This document shows positions 6,785 to 10,371 of a DNA stretch of 10,371 nucleotides, piece by piece; within the stretch, counting starts at the first letter, position 1; every line of letters begins with the position of its first letter. The translations under genes were made by a program, and so were the position numbers. A model generated the notes under the pieces. The model was not told where the DNA came from, did not search any database, and saw only the letters and a program-made list of their open reading frames with translations. The stretch is from NCBI GenBank assembly GCA_964343305.1, contig CAYFJO010000393.1, forward strand, positions 1 to 10,371, given 5' to 3'. The DNA comes from CAYFJO01 sp964343305 (lineage in GTDB: Bacteria > Planctomycetota > Planctomycetia > Pirellulales > Pirellulaceae).

Positions 6785-6856
6785 CAACGCAGAGGAACGA
6801 AGAGCGCAGAGAAAGTTGGGAATAATAATCTCTGCGCTCTTCGTTTCTCTGCGTTG
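6785..6856. repeat. Near-perfect 28-base inverted repeat (REP-like palindrome or bidirectional terminator)
   Basis: The arms at 6785-6812 and 6829-6856 are reverse complements at 27 of 28 positions. The single mismatch (6795 with 6846) would be a G-U pair in plus-strand RNA. The loop is 16 bases and AT-rich (AAGTTGGGAATAATAA). Each arm contains CGCAGAG-like units (ACGCAGAGGAACG, AGCGCAGAGA), giving a purine-rich left arm and a pyrimidine-rich right arm. The repeat sits between the IS66 remnant and the 3' end of the secreted-protein gene that ends at 7002, about 145 bases past its stop. No U-tract flanks it, so it is more likely a dispersed palindromic element than a classical intrinsic terminator. 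Confidence 0.75.
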
Positions 6857-7001
6857 CAAGAAACCGCATGTCCACTCAACGTTTTTCGGTGGCGGCCAAG
6901 GCCGCGCCGTTAACCGAATTATGCGTGGGCTCTCAAGGTTGACAGCAACCCAACCACAACGCGGAGCCAGGAACGTGGATACCAGTTCTGCATTGCAAGC
7001 C
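6857..7001. other. Non-coding spacer after the secreted-protein gene
   Basis: Between the large inverted repeat and the stop codon of the minus-strand gene at 7002 I see no gene, hairpin with U-tract or recognisable motif. Confidence 0.5.
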
Positions 7002-8798
7002 CTAATCTTCGTAGTCGCCTTTCAAGGCAAAGCCGATGTAGTGGATGCCCGTGTCGTCATCGGTAATGATTCCGCCGCCCGGTGCGATGAAACGGGAGAT
7101 CTCTTCGTAGTCCGGTAGCGGGTTGTCGTTCAAGGCGGTGTTCACCGTGCGAATGAACGGATTGTCTTCCGACCACAGTGTCATCCTTTCCCGTGTACTC
7201 TCGGCGGTCACGACGTCATAGATCAGCTTCAAGCCTTTGTTGGGACGGTTGAAATGCACAAGCGACGGCCGCTCGCCCGCCAGGTGTCGCTTGATCCGCG
7301 TTTCGACGGTCTCGAAGTCGTCTTCGTTGGCCAGCGTGACGTTGGCGTCGCTGCGGGAGTTGATCACGTGCTCCAGAAAATTGCGGCTGCCGGTCAACAT
7401 GAGATAGTCGTCCACAATGGCAACACAAGGTTGCGGCCGACGAAACTCGATTCTGCGCTCAGCATCGGGCCGTTCACGGCGCTGGCGCGGTGTGCCGGTG
7501 AAAAAGGTCACCCCGCCATGCGTCACTTCCTCGATTCGGTCTTCGGGCACCTGTTCGAGCAGCTTCTCCATCGTTTTTCGCGCGGCATCTTCGTCTTTGA
7601 GTTTCAGTGCCACGAGATTGACTTGGCTGTTGATGCGCGCCGGCGGTTCGAACCACGAGACGATCGACACGCGGCCGTCCAACTGGCCGATGATGTCTTC
7701 CATGAGGTCCACGCCGACCCGGTCGTTCACACGCCGTTTTAGGATATCTTTCAACGCGTCGTCGCCGTTGAAGCTGTCGAACAGACTCTGCACCTTGTTG
7801 AAGGACTTTTCAAAATCGTAGTGGAACGTCGTGTAGCTGTACGTGTCCGTGGGCACCCAGGATTCAGGCGAGGTGTCGCCGTTTCCGAACGTGACCAGTT
7901 CAATCACTCCGGCACGCGGCGAATCCAGCAACAAGTGAGCATGAATGATTGCATCGAAGTCTTCCGGAGCGTAGATGAAGCTACCGCCGAAACCTTGAAT
8001 GCCGTCGATGCCCAGTGCGGGAAGAATGGCCAAGCCGATCTGTGCGCCAGTATTTCCCCGCGTGGCAACCTTGGCCAACTCGATGGGATTCGCGAACCAA
8101 GTCACATGAGGTCGCTCGTCCTTCGTGCCTCGACAACGATTCATGATCGTCGTATAGCGGCGGTTGTCCGACAATGTTTCGTCCTCTTCATCCGCCTTGT
8201 CGTCCCATCGCGCGAGGATGCTTTTGGCAACGTCCTCGCTGGTTGTGACGACATAGGTTCCGTCGCGTTTAAAGTGAACGATGTTTCGCTGGTGGTTGTC
8301 TGGGTCCGTGTAAACGATCACTCGCGTGTCGCCGATGGTCTCGGCCGACCTGGTTGCCCCGACATTGTCCAGCATCGCGACTCCTCGCTCGACCAACGTG
8401 TCTGCGGCACGTGAATCGTCACCCACATCCATGATGACAACCAAAACGGGCGGACCTTCTTCGAGAGCGACCAGCGACACGCACAACTCACCCTTGGGCA
8501 CGGCGAGCAACTCGTCCAGCGAAACGCCGACGCGTTCTTGGACGGGGCCAAATGCCTCGACCGCCGATCCATAAAGCTGTTGGCCGAGGGCGTTGATTTT
8601 TTCATTCCGAGCGATTGCGCCGGCCGCGGTTTCGCCGAATCTCTCTTTCATTTCCGCCACGTCCGGAACGCGGACGCAGACGAGCGTGGCTTCCGGCAGC
8701 AAATCTGGCGAAGACGGCCGATCGGCGGCGGCGGAATTGAGCAACAGGGCGACGGCCAACAATGACAACAGCATGGACTGCGATCGCTTAAAAGTCAC
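7002..8798 (-). CDS. Large secreted protein of unknown function
   Basis: 598 residues. Residues 1-25 are a clear Sec signal peptide (KRSQS, then MLLSLLAVALLLNSAAA, predicted cleavage AAA-DR). The mature part is acidic and has no transmembrane segment or catalytic motif that I recognise. It opens with LLPEATLVCVRVPDVAEM, a pattern seen in long planctomycete proteins of unknown role (some annotated as DUF3352-like; I cannot confirm the family). A short Arg/Glu-rich insert lies at 437-455 and the C-terminus is strongly acidic (KGDYED). The GTG start at 8798 is supported by AAGGAG seven bases upstream; the ATG at residue 9 would cut into the signal peptide. The gene is monocistronic and divergent from the BON-domain gene, suggesting a cell-envelope or periplasmic protein. 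Confidence 0.82.
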   Translation of the reverse strand: MTFKRSQSMLLSLLAVALLLNSAAADRPSSPDLLPEATLVCVRVPDVAEMKERFGETAAGAIARNEKINALGQQLYGSAVEAFGPVQERVGVSLDELLAVPKGELCVSLVALEEGPPVLVVIMDVGDDSRAADTLVERGVAMLDNVGATRSAETIGDTRVIVYTDPDNHQRNIVHFKRDGTYVVTTSEDVAKSILARWDDKADEEDETLSDNRRYTTIMNRCRGTKDERPHVTWFANPIELAKVATRGNTGAQIGLAILPALGIDGIQGFGGSFIYAPEDFDAIIHAHLLLDSPRAGVIELVTFGNGDTSPESWVPTDTYSYTTFHYDFEKSFNKVQSLFDSFNGDDALKDILKRRVNDRVGVDLMEDIIGQLDGRVSIVSWFEPPARINSQVNLVALKLKDEDAARKTMEKLLEQVPEDRIEEVTHGGVTFFTGTPRQRRERPDAERRIEFRRPQPCVAIVDDYLMLTGSRNFLEHVINSRSDANVTLANEDDFETVETRIKRHLAGERPSLVHFNRPNKGLKLIYDVVTAESTRERMTLWSEDNPFIRTVNTALNDNPLPDYEEISRFIAPGGGIITDDDTGIHYIGFALKGDYED

Positions 8799-8890
8799 GA
8801 TAAGACTCCTTCAAGGAAAGGACAAAAGGTGGGATCTGATTCTGCCCTTTTTACTTCGAAATCGGCCGGTTGGTTTCACTCATCTCGAAG

Positions 8891-8924
8891 TCGTCGTTGA
8901 AATCATAGCGGTTTCAAACGACGA
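8891..8924. promoter_or_regulatory. Hairpin in the leader of the large secreted-protein gene
   Basis: TCGTCGTTGAAA (8891-8902) pairs with TTTCAAACGACGA (8912-8924) with one bulged base and a 9-base loop. On the plus strand it is followed by TTTTATCATTT, like an intrinsic terminator, but no plus-strand gene lies upstream. On the minus strand it would sit in the 5' leader of the gene starting at 8798, where it could affect mRNA stability or translation. Confidence 0.4.
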
Positions 8925-8955
8925 TTTTATCATTTATTCAGTAGCTTGGCTCTCC

Positions 8956-8997
8956 GAGTCGAGCATTTTGTACCCGATACTCGACTCAGATTGTCAA
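8956..8997 (-). promoter_or_regulatory. Putative promoter and operator-like inverted repeat for the large secreted-protein gene
   Basis: On the minus strand TTGACA (8997-8992) matches the -35 consensus exactly. TACAAA (8972-8967) is a possible -10 with a rather long 19-base spacer. An 8-base perfect inverted repeat, GAGTCGAG (8956-8963) and CTCGACTC (8980-8987), brackets this -10 hexamer, as a repressor operator would. The region lies between divergent genes and could act on either. Confidence 0.35.
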
Positions 8998-9070
8998 CCT
9001 ACGATGGTAATGACGTGGTAGACTAGAGGGAGTGATTCGAGCCTTTTATCGCAGTGGTGTACAACAGATT

Positions 9071-9772
9071 ATGAAAATCCATCTTAGCCTCATCGTCATC
9101 ACCTCCATGCTGCTCGTCGCGGCGAGCGTCTGCCATGCCCAGGGAACAAGCGGCTCGGGTCTGTTCGGCGACCGAACGCTGGGCGGCGGAGTCAGTAGCA
9201 ATCGCAGCGGTGCGCTCAGCGGCACGCCCGGAACCAACCTCGAACAATTGCAACAGGGAGTGGGTGAGATATCGGGCAACGAACGTTTCATCCGCGACAG
9301 CCGTCAGCCAGGAGCGTTCGTCGGCGCGGACACCAGCGAAGTACAAAATGCTCGCAGCGCGGGCGGCGGGGGACAGGGCCTCGGCGGACTTCAAAACCTG
9401 TTCAACCAATTCCAGCAGCAGCCGAATCAAGGCCAAGGAAACAACACCACACAGCGCAAGCCAATCCGTGTGCCAATCAAACTTGGGTTTCAACACACTC
9501 CGCTGTCAGGCTCACGTGTCAGCGCAAACATGATGAGACTGTTCGCACGAATTCCGCAGCTTGGTTCGAGCGACGGGATCAAAGTCTCCATGGTCGGACG
9601 CGTCGCCATACTTCATGGCTCGGTCAATTCCGAATCCGAACGAGGTTTGGCTGGCCGACTCGCCTTGCTCGAACCAGGAATCTCCGCGGTCGAAAACCAA
9701 TTGAGGGTCGAGCCAGCGAATTCAAACGCGTCGACGGATGTGTTGCCGGAACTGAATCTTCCGATTCCGTAG
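9071..9772 (+). CDS. Secreted BON-domain protein
   Basis: 233 residues. Residues 1-23 are a typical Sec signal peptide (MKIHLSLIVITSMLLVAAS, cleavage after VCHA). The middle is Gly/Ser/Gln-rich and probably disordered (GGGGQGLGGL, FNQFQQQPNQGQGNN; about 25-130). Residues 151-215 match a BON domain: IKVSMVGRVAILHGSVNSE, then a helix with RLALLEPGISAVENQLRV. BON domains are associated with binding phospholipid or peptidoglycan surfaces in the periplasm. I chose ATG at 9071 because it begins the signal peptide exactly. The frame is open back to a GTG at 9032, which has AGAGGGA almost touching it, too close to work. No clear ribosome binding site precedes 9071, which is common in planctomycetes. 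It is divergent from the large secreted-protein gene and convergent with the next gene. Confidence 0.8.
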   Translation: MKIHLSLIVITSMLLVAASVCHAQGTSGSGLFGDRTLGGGVSSNRSGALSGTPGTNLEQLQQGVGEISGNERFIRDSRQPGAFVGADTSEVQNARSAGGGGQGLGGLQNLFNQFQQQPNQGQGNNTTQRKPIRVPIKLGFQHTPLSGSRVSANMMRLFARIPQLGSSDGIKVSMVGRVAILHGSVNSESERGLAGRLALLEPGISAVENQLRVEPANSNASTDVLPELNLPIP

Positions 9773-9799
9773 CGCTTTGTCAAAGCTAAGAAGTGGGGT

Positions 9800-9861
9800 G
9801 TAGCCGAAGTCGCCAGACTTTGGACGAACTGAACAAATCAGGCTCTGGCGAGTTCGGCTAC
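9800..9861. repeat. Inverted pair of the TCTGGCGAGTTC repeat, hairpin between convergent genes
   Basis: GTAGCCGAAGTCGCCAGA (9800-9817) and TCTGGCGAGTTCGGCTAC (9844-9861) are reverse complements at 17 of 18 positions around a 26-base loop. The right arm extends to CGGC and matches the repeat copy at 5-25. Lying between the stops of two convergent genes (9772 and 9924), the hairpin could act as a bidirectional terminator or mRNA 3'-end protector. There is no U-tract. Confidence 0.65.
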
Positions 9862-9923
9862 GGCTCACGATCCCAAAACTTCGCGGGTTTGAATCAAGCC
9901 TCGGGCGTCGTCAATTGCGTTGC

Positions 9924-10371
9924 TCAGTTCTGCATCCGAATCCGGCTAGGAGAACCCACTAGGCCTGCTTGGACCTGAGACTTTGGCTGAAGATGAGTCG
10001 AAGATTGAGGCGACAGGGTCGGCAAATCGCTTGTAGGGGTTGAGCCCATCGATTGCCTGCGACTCGGTAGCGCGCCAGGTGCTCCGAATACCGGACTTTG
10101 CCGGGTGCGTGGGTTGGCTCTGTTCTCGTAAGCCGTAGCTGGAGACGTCCATCCGCCTGGTCTTTGTCCGTACGTGACGTTGTTCAACGGCTGGGGTGTT
10201 GGCTGTGGCGTCATCGAGCGAGCGACAGACTGAGGCGCCTTGAGTTGACGGCTTAAGCTCGGTGGAACGGGAATCGTTGTTGTTTGGATCTCGGGCTTGT
10301 GACCGAATGACACGGTGGTGCCCGGCGAGTCGACGTAGCTTTGCGGCTGTTGCTGGGGAGTGCGGTAGGTG
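9924..10371 (-). CDS. C-terminal part of a Pro/Gln/Ser/Thr-rich protein, cut by the window edge
   Basis: 148 codons plus TGA are visible and the frame stays open to the right edge (TYRTPQQQPQSYVDSPG at the edge), so the start lies outside the window. The GTG at 10313 is only an internal codon. The sequence is low-complexity, rich in Pro, Gln, Ser, Thr and Arg (MTPQPTPQPLNNVTYG, QSPVFGAPGALPSRRQ), with no domain, transmembrane segment or catalytic motif. Such tails are common at the end of planctomycete envelope proteins and are probably disordered. The function cannot be inferred from this part. It converges on the BON-domain gene. Confidence 0.6.
   Translation of the reverse strand, partial: TYRTPQQQPQSYVDSPGTTVSFGHKPEIQTTTIPVPPSLSRQLKAPQSVARSMTPQPTPQPLNNVTYGQRPGGWTSPATAYENRANPRTRQSPVFGAPGALPSRRQSMGSTPTSDLPTLSPQSSTHLQPKSQVQAGLVGSPSRIRMQN

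Noticed and set aside
7254..7742. Long plus-strand frame of 162 codons opposite the secreted-protein gene
   Set aside because: It is the antisense shadow of a well-supported gene and has no ribosome binding site or recognisable domain.

Overview
The window looks like a chromosomal segment from a planctomycete, probably of the Pirellula/Rhodopirellula type. The evidence is indirect. There is a lipoprotein joining a SUMF1-type domain to a PQQ-like propeller that opens with DWPRWRGPRGDG, and several secreted proteins of unknown function, among them a BON-domain protein. The gene spacing is loose, Shine-Dalgarno sequences are only sometimes present, and short palindromic repeats lie between genes. 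No rRNA, tRNA or CRISPR array was seen.

Layout. Bases 1-268 hold no convincing gene, only one copy of a short dispersed repeat. From about 6370 down to 269 everything reads leftward on the minus strand. First comes a promoter-like region with a perfect FNR-type palindrome (6357-6370). A small putative membrane protein (6166-5825) overlaps the start of a membrane-anchored protein with the ferredoxin:thioredoxin reductase (FTR) cysteine signature (5834-5247). After a 181-base gap come a SUMF1/PQQ-propeller lipoprotein (5065-2813), a class III aminotransferase of the glutamate-1-semialdehyde aminomutase type (2791-1403) and an M19 membrane dipeptidase (1390-269). The last three are separated by 21 and 12 bases and are very likely one operon.

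The middle (6371-7001) is a gene graveyard. It holds a decayed left end of an IS66-type insertion sequence with a one-base frameshift in its orfA, then a near-perfect 28-base inverted repeat. A large secreted protein (8798-7002, minus, GTG start) follows. It is divergent from a secreted BON-domain protein (9071-9772, plus). The BON gene converges on the C-terminal part of a Pro/Gln/Ser-rich protein that runs off the right edge (10371-9924, minus). The gap between these two carries a hairpin-forming repeat.

How the genes may work together: the most interesting part is the FTR-like protein. It keeps all six cysteines of the CPC/CPC/CHC signature behind a two-helix membrane anchor. It lies downstream of a site that matches the FNR/CRP-family oxygen or nitric-oxide regulator consensus and is placed as in a class II activated promoter. 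I infer a membrane-tethered disulfide reductase made under low oxygen. Whether the lipoprotein/aminotransferase/dipeptidase operon belongs to the same pathway cannot be told from sequence alone.
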